64,000 bases of DNA from Leptidea sinapis (GCF_905404315.1 NC_066265.1:11703501-11767500), one strand, 5' to 3'. Positions 21,298 to 31,387 are shown, counted from the stretch's first letter. Program-made: numbers and translations. The notes: a model not told the origin generated them from the letters alone.

Positions 21298-21550
21298 TTG
21301 GCATCAGTCAGATCTCGACAAGACAAAATTTCATTGACTGTTGTATCTCAATATATTCTTGATAATGTTCTAAATGTTCATAAGCACATTGAGGAATTTG
21401 CTAGAAACTGTGACAATCATAATGTTAACACGAGGAACAAACATATTGTTATGCCTACTACGCGGTTAAGTCGAGTTGGTAAGTCTTTTATTGGGCGATC
21501 TATTTGCTTTTACAATATAATCCCAGAAAATGTACAAAACAAAATTTAAA
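21298..21550 (+). pseudogene. LINE B ORF2 C-terminal fragment, copy 5
   Basis: The frame reads DKISLTVVSQYILDNVLNVH, then KHIEEFARNCDNHNVNTRNK, HIVMPTTRLSRVGKSFIGR and SICFYNIIPENVQNKI, then a stop at 21547. It overlaps in content with the minus-strand copy at 20.9-21.04 kb, so the two form an inverted pair. The normal downstream part (KRLCGKG and the 3' tail) is missing. Confidence 0.8.
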
Positions 21551-21559
21551 AGTCCGGCA

Positions 21560-22118
21560 ACGATTTTCTGCCATAAAAAAACGTTTGACAGTCAGACATA
21601 AAACGTTTCTTATCACAAAATTTCGGAAAGAAAAATGTAATTTCAGAGACTACAGATTTATAAAGTAACATAGATGTCTGAGAGACAATAATTGGGGTTA
21701 TAACTCATAGATGACTTTGATAAAAACACATCATTAATTATTAAGGTTAGGTAAAGTTTCGGTTGCCTTTTTACAAGTGATTTATTAAGTCAGATGTGAT
21801 TTGCTTATCTCACTATTCCTGTTATACACTTACTTAAATTAAAGTCTTATTTTATATATTTCATTATTTTGAATATTTATAATAGCTTCTCTTTATTAAA
21901 CTGAAAAATTCTAAAGATAAAAAACCTGTTATTGACCTGTTTATTGATGATGAAATAAAAACATGTTTTATTTGACTTACTTTTGCATCCATTGGATGAT
22001 GGGGGTGAAAAGTTTTTCATTAATTATCTAGAATTTCTAATGATTTAATAAGTTAGTTTTTTTCTTATTTATTTTCTTAGTTTCTCTGTATTAAATATTC
22101 TTTGATTTACATCACTAA
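21560..22118. other. AT-rich, nothing recognised
   Basis: Only AT-rich sequence without frames or known repeats. Confidence 0.35.
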
Positions 22119-22119
22119 A

Positions 22120-22533
22120 TATTGTAAAACAAAGCCTGTCTGTCTGTCTGTTCACGATAAACTCAAAAACGAATGCACCGATTTTCATGCTGTTGTCACA
22201 AATGGAGAGCGTGGTTCTCTCTCGAAGGGGTTTAAATACATAATTTCTTAAGTTTTTGTTAGTTTTTTTGTATGTATGAACGGTATTTGTTGGAGGTGTC
22301 GGAAAAAATAAGCCGTCTAGGAGATTTCGACGAAAACGCTGTCTAAACCCATCGATAGATATATATTAGACATATATATATTAGATATAACAAAATAATG
22401 TATGGTAAAATTGTGTATCTTATGTAGGCCTCCAGAAAAGTCTGCGATGGCATATGACTATCTATTAAGAATTACATACTATATCAATTATTTTTTTTTC
22501 TATTTACTGTACAGCGTCTGTCGGTTCAACTAG
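22120..22533 (+). mobile_element. Non-autonomous Helitron, type 4
   Basis: Ends CAGCGTCTGTCGGTTCAACTAG|T. Near the 5' side it has a CTGT microsatellite, then CGATAAACTCAAAAACGAAT and GCACCGATTTTCATGCTG, TGTTGGAGGTGTCGG and AAAACGCTGTCTAAACCC. The same order of words is present in reverse at 47440-47742. The exact 5' boundary is not certain. Confidence 0.65.
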
Positions 22534-22884
22534 TACAATATAAAATACTTATTTTAACAATAACCCCTCTAATTTGTTTGAATAGAGCAAAGCTTTTGCC
22601 ACAGTATTTAAATACTTTTGCATGTAGCGGGAACTATTATCGGCAATTTAATAGATCCTCCTATTAATTTTAATGTTTTTTTATATAAGACTACATCAAA
22701 ACCTAAATTTATATATATCTAAAAAAATCATTGTTATATGATGTTTTATGTTATAATACCTACTATTTATCGAAATCTCACCTCCAATCGCTGGCTGGTT
22801 CTAGTGTTTGCATTAAATACTCACTTATTACACTTACAGTTATGAATATCAATAAAATATCTACTTTAACCAAAACACTCACTC

Positions 22885-23603
22885 TGACAATCAGGCAGCA
22901 TTGTTGGCTTTAGACGCAGACATGAAGGCGTCAAAATTAGTCGAAAACTGTATTGACTGCCTAAACACATTAGGCATATAAAATAGAGTGATTCTCAGAT
23001 CGGTACCAGGGCATGCCAGAATCATAGGCAATGAAATGGCCGATGAGCTTGCAAGAGCTGGAGCTAAAGCAATCCAAAATGGTCCGGAACCTATTTGTGG
23101 ACTGCCTAAGCCCGCCATTCGTCACACCCTGTGGAACCATTGTCAACGAGAAGGACTTAAACGCTGTAGCAACTCAACAGGTTTAAGCCATTCCAAAGCA
23201 CTGATAAAGGCTTTTAATAACAGAAACGCAAATAAGCCCTATCATTGAGCAGGAAAAACCTATGCATACTCAGCAAGATACTAACTGGTCATTGTCGCCT
23301 AGCCTAGCGAGCACTTCAGTGTGGTCGGAATCAAAAGTGAAAGAACTTGCAGATTTCATTCATTGATCTCCTCTGCAATTACGGCCCACTAATGCATAAG
23401 TGTAACACATCCTTGTCGACTACATCCTGCTCTTAAAGATGGTTGTCATACTCGTGTCAAGAAAATACTGCGGTTCGTAAACGCGGCAGGGATTGACGAG
23501 CTATAAGTGACGAACACAATAGTTCAATTCTGGACGCGGTGTTACTAGGACTCATTAGAACTAGCTAAACAGCCATTCTCTCCAAATAATAATAATAATA
23601 ATA
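22885..23603 (+). pseudogene. LINE ORF2 C-terminus with RNase H domain, copy 1
   Basis: The frame reads HSDNQAALLALDADMKASKL (22885-22945), VENCIDCLNTLGI, then VILRSVPGHARIIGNEMAD and ELARAGAKAIQNGPEPI. SDNQAA and VPGH..I.GNE.ADELA are the later RNase H blocks of RNH-bearing LINEs. A degraded LTGHCRLA..HFSVVGIKSE segment and ILRFVNAAGIDEL follow. It ends in an (AAT)n tail at 23586-23602. Stops separate the parts. The upstream RNase H and RT blocks are missing. A second copy lies on the minus strand at 28.11 kb. Confidence 0.85.
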
Positions 23604-23630
23604 CAGCGTGTGTTATAAAATTCATTTGAA

Positions 23631-23998
23631 TCTTAATATATATAAACTACGTGACACGTTGTTTGTCCGCGATGGTCTCCTACACTAATGAACGGATTTA
23701 AATGGGGATTACTTCATGGAGTGCAGTTAAGTCCAACCTTAGAGATAGGATACTTTTTATTTCGATCTGAGACCCATAATTATTTTTATTTCCAATGTTT
23801 GTTTTGTATGGACATATTTTCTGTGAGAGAATTTATTGACGCACGGCTTGACAGTTCTGCTGTGAAACAATTTCATTATAGCAACAAGGAGCACAAGTTA
23901 CGAAATAATTCTTGATGTTATGAAAAATTATTGACAAATTCCTATAAAACAGTTTTTTTTTTTGTTATATACAGAACAACGTCTGTCGGATCAGTTAT
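23631..23998 (+). mobile_element. Non-autonomous Helitron, type 1, copy 1
   Basis: Starts A|TCTTAATATATATAAACTA followed by GTGACACGTTGTTTGTCCGC and ends CAGAACAACGTCTGTCGGAT, with a degraded terminus (CAGTTAT|T for CAGCTAG|T). It matches 62218-62584 closely and 30573-30938 in reverse. The 75-codon open frame inside has no known domain and is broken in the other copies. Confidence 0.85.
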
Positions 23999-23999
23999 T

Positions 24000-24228
24000 A
24001 TTATATATAAATAGATATTTATACCTATTATTAATGGGAAAGAAAATATTGCTAAATATATTTATAATCTATTCACTATTGAATTTGCGTACGACACAGA
24101 ACAAATATAAGCTTAAAAATAAATACATTATTTATAGTACTTTACATTATTATACAAAATTCTAAAAACAAGTAAAATATACCTAATAAGGCTTTACTAA
24201 ATAAATACATAAAAAGGATCATAATATT
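24000..24228. other. AT-rich, nothing recognised
   Basis: Short AT-rich spacer between Helitron and LINE D copy. Confidence 0.35.
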
Positions 24229-24229
24229 A

Positions 24230-24452
24230 ATGATTCCCAAATGATTGCGAAACTGAAGTGGCATTGGGCAAGGCATATAGTTCGGCTGGTGCAGGTGGGC
24301 AAGAAAAGTCCTCGAATGGCGACCACGTACTGGAAGACGCAGTTTTGGTAGGCTCCCAACAAGATGGAATACGTTGGATGAGGGCAGCGCAGGACCGATC
24401 ATCGTGGAAATCTTTGGGGGAGGCCTTTGTCCATCAGTGGACGTCTTCCGGC
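24230..24452 (+). mobile_element. LINE D ORF2 3' end, copy 2
   Basis: The plus strand codes KLKWHWARHIVRLVQVGKKS, PRMATTYWKTQFW, then IRWMRAAQDRSSWKSLGEAF and VHQWTSSG and a stop. A 20-30 nt deletion removes the RPPTRWTDDLVKIAG part. The 3' side runs directly into a scrap of S300 SINE. Confidence 0.75.
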
Positions 24453-24500
24453 TAGATTATGGGTACCACAACGATGCCTATTTCTGCCGTGAAGCAGTAT
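24448..24500 (+). mobile_element. S300 SINE scrap
   Basis: CCGGCTAGATTATGGGTACC, ACAACG and GCCTATTTCTGCCGTGAAGC are the 5' part of S300 in its A-tail-at-the-right orientation. It is cut on both sides, by LINE D at the left and a Helitron at the right. Confidence 0.7.
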
Positions 24501-24740
24501 TATGTAAGATCGTAGATGGGTAAAAATTTGAAGTTGTATTTATTTTTTAATACAAAAAATGTCAAAAAAATTAAAAAAAAAATCGTGTGGACCACCCTTA
24601 ACATTTAGGGGGATGAAAAATAGATGTTGTCCGATTCTCAGACCTACCCAATATGCACTCAAAATTTCATGAGAATCGGTCAAGCCGTTTCGGAGGAGTT
24701 CGGTCCCGTACACCGTGACACGAGAATTTTATGTATTAGA
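24500..24740 (-). mobile_element. Helitron, type 5, 5' part
   Basis: The minus strand starts A|TCTAATACATAAAATTCTCG TGTCACGG and has CTCCGAAACGGCTTGACCG, TTCTCATGAAATTTTGAG and GTAGGTCTGAGAATCGG. The 3' CTAG end is missing. It matches 51499-51790 (minus) and 47748-48166 (plus). Confidence 0.7.
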
Positions 24741-24870
24741 TAATAAATAAATTGAATGAAAATATCGCATTTTTGTAAAGATAAGGGCTAAATGTCAAAT
24801 GAATAAAACTTAGAGCACTTGATTGAAATTTATCCAGTTTCTTTTCCGTGATACACAAATGATTTCTATC

Positions 24871-25181
24871 ATTTTTTTAAACGAAAATAAAGGACGACAC
24901 GAGCATGACGTTCAGCTGATGGTAATTGATACGCCCTGCCCATAACAATGCAGTGCCTTTCAGGATTCTAGAAAAACTCCAAAAATTCTGAGCGGCGCTA
25001 CAACTGCGCTTGTCACCTTAAGACATAAGATGTTAAGTCTCATTTGCCCAGTAATTTCACTAGCTACGGCGCCCTTCAGACCGAAACACAGTAATGCTTA
25101 CACATAGTAATGTGGCTTCAAGGCAGAAATAGGCGCCGTTGTGGTACCTATAATCTAGCCGGCATCCTTTGCAAAGGAACC
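24871..25181 (-). mobile_element. S300 SINE-like element, full length
   Basis: T-run at 24871-24878, then ACGACACGAGCATGACGTTC, CAGCTGATGGTAATTGATAC, GCCCAGTAATTTCACTAGCT and TAATCTAGCCGGCATCC, ending CAAAGGAACC. Differs from the copy at 51.9 kb at scattered positions and lacks the last CCCACTGGTA. Non-coding. Confidence 0.85.
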
Positions 25182-25294
25182 TTGTATATGGATAATTAAG
25201 CTGTAGATTAATTTATACCTTATGACATTATTATGTTTTCCTTTTTTGTGATTATTGAGTTTCAATATCTGCTCCTCCTGAAACACAGGATTAC

Positions 25295-25515
25295 CTAGTT
25301 CAGGGACAGTGATAAGTAGCTTTTAAGTAAGACTTTTGTATTATTATTTATTTTGTAATTTAAAAATCGTTTAGTCAATAAATTGAAATGGAAACACTGA
25401 AATTGAACACTGAATGACGAATACGTGTCAAAATCACACGTATTCGTCTCTACACGAGGCATCCTCAGGAAATGTTGACTGACGGGATTAACACTCAAGA
25501 AAACTCATAGCATTA
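25295..25515 (-). repeat. Core repeat (hairpin GCCTCGTGTAGAGGC), copy 1
   Basis: The minus strand reads CAACATTTCCTGAGGATGCC, TCGTGTAGAGACGAATACG. The word TCCTGAGGATGCCTCGTGTAGAGGCGAAACACG is shared, with changes, by copies at 36.46, 36.9, 50.4, 54.2 and 54.4 kb. The copy is flanked by AACACTCAAGAAAACTCATA. Confidence 0.6.
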
Positions 25516-25519
25516 GAAT

Positions 25520-26870
25520 ATATATGGATTGCCGCAATTTACCGCCTTATTCAATGGCTTTTCTAAATACATATTATTATGTTTTAGGGTTCCGAACGTT
25601 CGGATGGAAAAATCTGGAAGCATTATAGAATTATCCATGTAAGTTTATGTCTGTTCATCTGCAAATGCATCGAATTCTTTATTGTTTTTTTTTGTTTAAA
25701 TTACAAGTTTGAAATTGATTGAGAGTTCCCCAGGGAACGCGATACTATCGCTGGAAAAAGCTAGTATTATACAAGTATATTTCAAATATATATATTTATA
25801 TAAGAACTTCGTTAAATTGCATTGATAAAAGTTGAACTTACGGTATTTCTTTAATTATTTTTAGTTACTTAACTACATATTAAGAGTTTGCTTTTAAGAA
25901 GTTTAAATTTGGGAATTAAATTGAATTTATCTAATTATTGGAAAAGTGTATTACCTAAGTTATCAAATTCTCGCCACTGTGTTGCAAATATGCAGTTTCA
26001 GCATTCTACCAATTGGATAAATTTTGAAATTTAATATTTTTTCAAGATTTTAATTCAATTTTTACTTCTAGCAGCAACAAATAAAAATAAAATAAAAATA
26101 AAAATAAGTTTAGTAAACATCATATGTATGTAATTGCTTTTAAATTGGATTTCTGAAAAATAATTATTCCAGTTGTACTTCTGAGTGTGTCCTTACTTAA
26201 ATATATTTTTACGGAAATCTCTTTATCTTTAGAGTGACATATAAAATAAATCGACCTATTTTAAAATTTGTGCAATGAAATTATTACTACTACTTCATAA
26301 AGTAAATTTTTCTGATTAAATATATCTTTAACTTAAAAACCAAAATTAAAAAAAGGTATCACATATAAAAAAAATACCGACGAATTGAGAATAGAATAGA
26401 GAATCGATTAAAAATATATAAACTTATAATTGATAATTTTTCTCACTGTTTCTGTTTACTATTACTGTGTATAATTTCAATAATCTCGACTTTCTTACGA
26501 GTAGGTATATAATATCTTATTTTTGTAATGAAACAAATGTATGTAAACATTTTAGTTAATGAAAAAGCGTGGTCTTCTGGACCGTGTTTTCCTCACCTAA
26601 TCGAAGATCACTCCTATGTTCGTACCATTTTTGTAACTGCAAAAAATGTTTTTTCATTTTTTTATCCATTCGCCAAATTACTGATAGCATTTGGGTCATT
26701 TACCCTAGATACATTACATAAATTTCTGTTCATAAATGGAAGTTGAATCAATTTGACATTCGATGAATCAATCATAACATTAAATCAGCTGTATACTTAA
26801 TACGCGTCATACATCTAATGGGATAAAAGACAGCTAACAATACGCCGATACAGTTTTATTTCTGCTTTAT
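25520..26870. other. AT-rich stretch; no recognised feature
   Basis: A GGTTCCGAACGTTCGGA palindromic word lies at 25589-25605 and a (AAAAT)n run near 26080-26105. No gene was recognised. The 72-codon frame at 26528-26746 has no domain. Confidence 0.35.
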
Positions 26871-26879
26871 TCAGTACTA

Positions 26880-27039
26880 CGTGAGCTGTGATACGAGGTA
26901 GAGCCTTCCGTTGCGCTCCATTCCAATTCGCCATAAACTCGCCGCCGCGCCTAAACTCTGACGAAAAAAAAGTGCTTATGTTTCGGCGGGAAGTGTGTTC
27001 GAAATGTGAATTTAATAGACGTATTGCCAGCATTGTAAA
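26880..27039 (+). promoter_or_regulatory. CpG-rich stretch upstream of a possible first exon
   Basis: Within very AT-rich DNA, 26900-27010 has a cluster of CpG (TTCGCCATAAACTCGCCGCC, GCGCCTAAACTCTGACG, TTTCGGCGGGAAGTG). It stops about 30 bp before an ATG in a good start context. No TATA box is visible. It could be a promoter with 5' untranslated region, or an unrecognised old repeat. Confidence 0.3.
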
Positions 27040-27078
27040 ATGGCAGCAATAAAAAATGTTGTACGCTTGCCGTCTGTG
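27040..27078 (+). CDS. Possible first coding exon (13 codons), unknown gene
   Basis: An ATG with A at -3 and G at +4 (GTAAAATGGC) opens a 13-codon frame, MAAIKNVVRLPSV. It ends exactly at a strong splice-donor match (CTGTG|GTAAGA). The peptide is basic and hydrophobic without acidic residues, as in a mitochondrial presequence. It follows a CpG-rich stretch. No second exon was found in the window, so the gene, if real, has a long first intron. Without transcript data it may be chance. Confidence 0.28.
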
Positions 27079-27089
27079 GTAAGATTTTT

Positions 27090-27878
27090 TGAAAAAATCG
27101 CACAATTTAAATGCATGTTTACAGGTTTTACTGCTATATCATTTAGCTTTTCATCAATTTAATTATACACATTGTTATACATCATATAATATATATTAAG
27201 GTAAGATAATGGCTTATTGTTACTGAGATATTTTTGTAATTTAAAATGGAACTCTTTAGTGCAGAATTAATGAAAACCGATCGATAATCTCATTAATGTG
27301 AGATTTTCATTCAAAATTTATTAGATTATCACTTATTGCCAATTGTATTACCCGTTAGACGATTAGATTTTTGTATTTTATTACCGCAGAGGTTATATTT
27401 AACGATTCATTGGAGTAGTAAAAAACTGTATGATGTATTTTTTTAATATCTTAAATGCATAATATGACAGCATCGATATATAGAATAAAGGCCAGCTTAT
27501 TTTATGACTTTTTAGGTCAACTTTTTCAAAACTCACATCCATACTTTCATATCCATTCATACAACTCTTTATATTTTCTACTCTAGAATAAGAAATTGAT
27601 TTACACTTTAAATATTATAAATATTATATATAATAATAATATATATTTTATCTTTATTTATTATTATTTTAATTTCATGACTAATGAGATGCTTTTGGTG
27701 TTTGTATCTACAGTATAATTATGAAACTGATTTATTGGAATTGATATAAACTATGTTTGCTAACTACTAATAATTTAAAAATTTGTTTAACTATATTAAA
27801 CTCAATATTTGTGTAATTTAACTTTAAGGATAGATTGAATAATTGAACTGAAATTTATTTACTCATGTAGGTTTCAAA
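27090..27878. other. AT-rich, nothing recognised
   Basis: Very AT-rich, with TATAATAATAATATATA runs at 27620-27650. No feature supported. Confidence 0.35.
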
Positions 27879-27880
27879 CA

Positions 27881-28103
27881 TAGATAATTTATACGTCTAG
27901 ATAGAGTCTATTGCTGTTAGACAACCGATAAAAACAGGCCACGAATATTGGTTTAGAGTGCGTGACAAGATACGTCTTACACTCACGTCTTACACATACA
28001 TTTGTATGTCACTTTGTTTGTTGAGGTTAGCAAGTCAACCTTAAATTTTTTCGACGTTTTCACCGCTGTCATAGTCTAAGTCAACGTATAAATCTAAGAT
28101 CTA
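27881..28103 (+). mobile_element. T-MITE, copy 2
   Basis: Starts TAGATAATTTATACGTCTAG ATAGAGTCT and has GCTGTTAGACAACCGATAAA, GCGTGACAAGATACGTCTTA and TTTTTTCGACGTTTTCACCG. It ends TCATAGTCTA..CGTATAAATCTAAGAT, the inverted end. Non-coding, about 220 bp. Confidence 0.75.
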
Positions 28104-28110
28104 AGAGCAG

Positions 28111-28560
28111 GGCATTATTATTATTATTATTATTTGCAGAGGGTGGCTATGTGGCTAGTCCTGATTGGGTCCTAGTAACACCGCGTCCAGAATTGAACTA
28201 TTGTGTTCGTCACATGTAGCTCGTCGTCAAGCCCTGCCGCGTTTACGAACCGCAGTATCTTCTTGCGCTCGCGAGTATTGCAAACAGCATCTGGGAGTAG
28301 GGTATAGTCGCCAAGGAAAGTATTACACTTACGAATTAGTGGGCCGGAGTTGCAGAGGAGATGAAGAGGCGTTTCATCGGCCTCAAGGCAAAATCTGCAA
28401 GTTCTTTCGTTTTTTATTCCGACCTCACTGAGGTACCTGTTTAGGCGTCAGTGCCCAGTTAGCATCTTGGTGAGTATGCATGGTTTTCCCTGCTCAATGA
28501 TAAGGCTTCATTCGCGTTTCTCTTATTAAATGCATTTATAAGGCATACGAGACGAGTTAC
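28111..28560 (-). pseudogene. LINE ORF2 C-terminus with CCHC-type motif, copy 2
   Basis: On the minus strand from 28447 the frame is open for about 90 codons: RLNRYLSEVGIKNERTCRFC, LEADETPLHLLCNSGPLIRK, then LHVTNTIVQFWTRCY, and a stop at 28172-28174. CRFC, then H..LLC, is the terminal zinc-finger-like motif found after the RNase H domain in such LINEs. An (AAT)n tail follows (28115-28138). It is the same family as 22885-23603 but better kept, and lies in the opposite orientation 5 kb away. The RNase H part is missing. Confidence 0.8.
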
Positions 28561-28569
28561 TTGTTTGTT

Positions 28570-28865
28570 AGTTGTCACGATTCTTTTGCTTAACCAGAGG
28601 AGTCACGTAAGCGTTGCAAACTGTTTAAGAAACTAAATAATTTTGGACTAGATATAGCTTGTGTTAGTGTGTCAATGATTACTAAAAGAAGGGTTAAAAG
28701 TATCATGAATAAGATGATGATTGATGAGAGATTCCTCTCGGAAGAGTATGTCAGGACATTGGCGCACCAATTTATGTTGTCTACGCCCGTGTAGCAGACA
28801 AGCTTAATTCAATGCCTGCATAAAATACCTACGATAATAATAGTAATTTTCAATGCTAAACTTAA
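28570..28865. other. Unassigned spacer
   Basis: No repeat or frame recognised. Contains TGAATAAGATGATGATTGAT words but no LINE D homology. Confidence 0.3.
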
Positions 28866-28879
28866 ACAATTTGTTATGT

Positions 28880-29025
28880 TTTTTAAGGTGATAACCCTCA
28901 CTTCTAGGATTAATACACAAATAAAATTTGAAAAACAAAAATTTTATGAACGATGCGGGATTCGAACTCACGACCTGGGCGTTCCGTGCCGGTGCTCTAA
29001 CCGTTCGAGTACCGCCTCGTTATAA
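28880..29025 (-). mobile_element. tRNA-derived SINE (family N), copy 1
   Basis: The minus strand reads ACGAGGCGGTACTCGAACGG, TTAGAGCACCGGCACGG, then CCCAGGTCGTGAGTTCGAAT and CCCGC. A pol III B box (GAGTTCGAATCCC) lies at about 28958-28969. The A box is damaged by a deletion compared with the copy at 61.6 kb, which keeps TAGCTCAGTTGG. A tail with ATTTTATTTGTGTATTAATC follows. It does not fold as a complete tRNA, so it is a SINE head and not a tRNA gene. Confidence 0.7.
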
Positions 29026-29139
29026 AATTCTGTTTGCTTTGTTCAACTCTCAGGTTGTGGCTTCATCTACAGGATCTACTTTACAGGCATATTAGGAATT
29101 TGACTTGAGTTGTCGCTTTTGTAAATCTAAACTATATGT

Positions 29140-29229
29140 TATGTTTTTAAAGTAACCCTCACTTCTAGGATTAATACACAAATAAAATTTGAAAAATAAA
29201 TTTTTATGAACGATGCGGGATTCGAATGG
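29140..29229 (-). mobile_element. tRNA-derived SINE (family N), copy 2, tail only
   Basis: TAACCCTCACTTCTAGGATT, AATACACAAATAAAATTTG and GAACGATGCGGGATTCGAAT repeat the tail and B-box end of the copy 250 bp to the left. The tRNA-like 5' half is missing. The two could be a local duplication. Confidence 0.65.
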
Positions 29230-29231
29230 TA

Positions 29232-29783
29232 GTCGAAGGAATGCTTAAATTTATAATAGCAACGTTTTATTACGGCCAGTTAAGAAACGACTATTAAACC
29301 AAAGTAATTGACCCTGTAAAGGTGAAAATTAAATTGGTTGGGGGGCATCGAGGTAACTACCCACTCTCAAGTAAGATCTTTCATTACATTTTATATATAA
29401 TATTATCATAATAACATGAACATTAAAAGATTTAGTTGAATAAGTAATTTTTTCTTCGGTGTCGTATTAAACCTTTTCTTAATAATCTTATTTCAGAGCC
29501 ATTTTGGTGTGAAATTCATATGGATTTGTGTATAATTTTATTCAATACTAGTTCTATATTATTCGCAGGAAGGTTTTACCACAAAGAAATAATTTGTTGG
29601 AATCGGCTGCTATAGTGGATTTACTGATGACCATTTTTAATATTACAATAAGAATATATCGCTGGATTTTCTGGATTGGAATAAGTCAATAATGGTTAAT
29701 GTAGAACCGCTTTATTTTTTTGGGCTTTTGTGTATTCAAATATACCTCTATGCTTATGTAGGCCTTTGCTTATATACCTACCA
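29232..29783. other. AT-rich, nothing recognised
   Basis: No features seen. Confidence 0.35.
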
Positions 29784-30084
29784 TATTTTTATGAAAATAA
29801 GGACAAGTTGAGCAGGACTCTCAGCTGATGGTAATTAATACACCAATAAGGAGTTATTACAATGCGGTGCCGCTCAGTATTCTCGATAACCCACGAAAAT
29901 TCTGATCGGCACTACAACTGCGCTCGTCACCTTGAGACATAAGGATGTTAAGTCTTATTTGGCCAGTAGTCTCACTAGCTACGGCGCCCTTCACACCGAC
30001 ATAATACTGTTTCACGGCAGAAATAGGTATATTGTGGTACCCATAATCTAGCCGGCATCCTATCCAAAGGAGCCTCTCACTGGT
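29784..30084 (-). mobile_element. S300 SINE-like element
   Basis: T-run with ATGAAAATAAGGACAAGTTG at the left, CAGCTGATGGTAATTAATAC, AGCTACGGCGCCCTTCACAC and AGCCTCTCACTGGTA at the right. A central piece (about 10 bp around the second GC block) is lost. Non-coding. Confidence 0.85.
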
Positions 30085-30277
30085 AAAAACTGAAATGATT
30101 TATATAATAATTACTTCTAACAAAATAAATCGTTGGGGATACTAAGTGTCATTTTTTTTAATAACCTATATATTTATTGTATTCGTGCGTACTACGAGCG
30201 GACATTGAGTAAGCTCCTTTTGATAGTCGCTATCACTGCTACATAGTCCTTTAAATAAAATAACACATATATATTTT

Positions 30278-30571
30278 GACGACCTGTATAGCCGAGTGGT
30301 TAGCGATCCTACCTACTTAGCTAGAGGTCCCGGGTTCGAATCCCGGTAGGTGCAAGTATTTATATGATGAATATGGATGTTTGTTTCCGAGTCATGGATG
30401 TTTAAATGTATTTATGTATGTTTATATGTATATTATATGAATTTATATATGTTTAAGTAAGTATATTGTATAAAATATATCATTGTCTTGTAACCCATAA
30501 CACAGGCTATATATGCTTAACTTGGGGCAAGATAATTTATGTAAAAAGTGTGTCAATATTATTATATATAT
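30278..30571 (+). mobile_element. tRNA-derived SINE, Metulj-like
   Basis: The head has a pol III A box (TAGCCGAGTGG, 30289-30299) and B box (GGTTCGAATCC, 30333-30343). The T arm CCCGGGTTCGAATCCCGG is perfect. The 5' strand GACCTG cannot pair fully with AGGTGCAAG, so it is not a working tRNA gene. The body has GATGAATATGGATGTTTGTT, TCCGAGTCATGGATG, GTAACCCATAACACAGGCTA and CTTAACTTGGGGCAAGATAA and ends in a TATTAT run. This matches the nymphalid SINE family called Metulj from memory. Confidence 0.85.
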
Positions 30572-30572
30572 A

Positions 30573-30938
30573 CTAGCTGACCCGACAGACATTGTTCTGT
30601 AGATAATAAAAAAATACTATTTTATAAGAATTTGCCAATAATATTTCAAACATCAAGAATTATTTCGTAAAAAATGCTCCCTGTTGTTATAATGAAGTTG
30701 TTTCACAGCGGAACTGTCAAGCCGTGCGTCAGTAAATTTTCTCATAGAAAAAATGTTCATACAAAACAAATATTGAAAATAAAAATAATTATTGGTTCCA
30801 AATCTAAATAAAAAACTATCCTATCTCTCAAGTTGGACCAAACTGCACTCCATGAAGTGATCCCCATTTAAATCCGTTCATTAGTTTAGGAGTGCATCGC
30901 GGACAAACAATGTGTCACGTAATTTATATATAATAAGG
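30573..30938 (-). mobile_element. Non-autonomous Helitron, type 1, copy 2
   Basis: In plus orientation it begins A|CTAGCTGACCCGACAGACA and ends GTGTCACGTAATTTATATATA ATAAGG|T, the reverse of the TC..CTAG layout. It abuts the end of the Metulj-like SINE at its 3' side. Length 366 bp, no gene. Confidence 0.88.
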
Positions 30939-30959
30939 TATATATATATATATTTGCTT

Positions 30960-31380
30960 TTGTAATTTTTTATACTGACACAGGAGTGGGTCAGGGATTG
31001 GAAATAATACTACTACGTGCACTTCGCCGGTCCGCCGTTTCCTCTTGTCGGCGGCGGTACCTTTAACGCGTCACACTGCACCGAACACTAAGTCTCTTCT
31101 ATCTTCTTCCTCCTGGAACACTTCCACTTTTCACTTCTTCTTCTTTTCTTCTTCTTCTTCCTTAACACTTTCTAGTCAGAACTAGAACTGCCGTAGGCCA
31201 CGCTTAGTACGCCTTATATATCCCGGGATCTGTTCTATTTTCAAAATGATTCCCCCATTCCATCTTTAAATTTAAATTGTACTAGAAATTTCTTGCTTAC
31301 ACATTTTCCATCCTCTTTACTCTGTTCGATTTGATATTGAACTTACTAGAAATTTCCATTAACTTTACAAAACCCAAAAA
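30960..31380 (-). promoter_or_regulatory. LTR-like or promoter-like segment with TATA box
   Basis: On the minus strand CCGGGATATATAAGGCGTAC (31222-31205) is a TATA-box match. Some 30-40 bp further comes GTTCTAGTTCTGACTAG, then a purine-rich (GAA)n run (31170-31130) and a GC-rich block (GGTACCGCCGCCGACAAGAG, about 31060-31040). This layout fits an LTR with a 5' leader, or the promoter and 5' untranslated region of an unknown minus-strand gene. No second LTR, primer-binding site or coding frame was found. Confidence 0.35.
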
Positions 31381-31387
31381 ATCCATA

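Noticed and set aside
25730..25770. Possible extra Helitron end (AAAAAGCTAGTATT)
   Set aside because: The preceding bases lack the AACGT..TCGGGTCA pattern shared by the other Helitron ends in the window.
26815..27105. 96-codon minus-strand open frame
   Set aside because: It overlaps the CpG-rich patch and the possible plus-strand first exon. No domain is visible and the frame has no splice context of its own.
28958..29020. Minus-strand tRNA gene
   Set aside because: The D-arm region is deleted and the same sequence is repeated in SINE context at 29.2 and 61.6 kb.
30278..30350. tRNA gene with perfect T arm
   Set aside because: A and B boxes are present, but the acceptor strands do not pair and a long SINE body follows. 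It is a SINE head.
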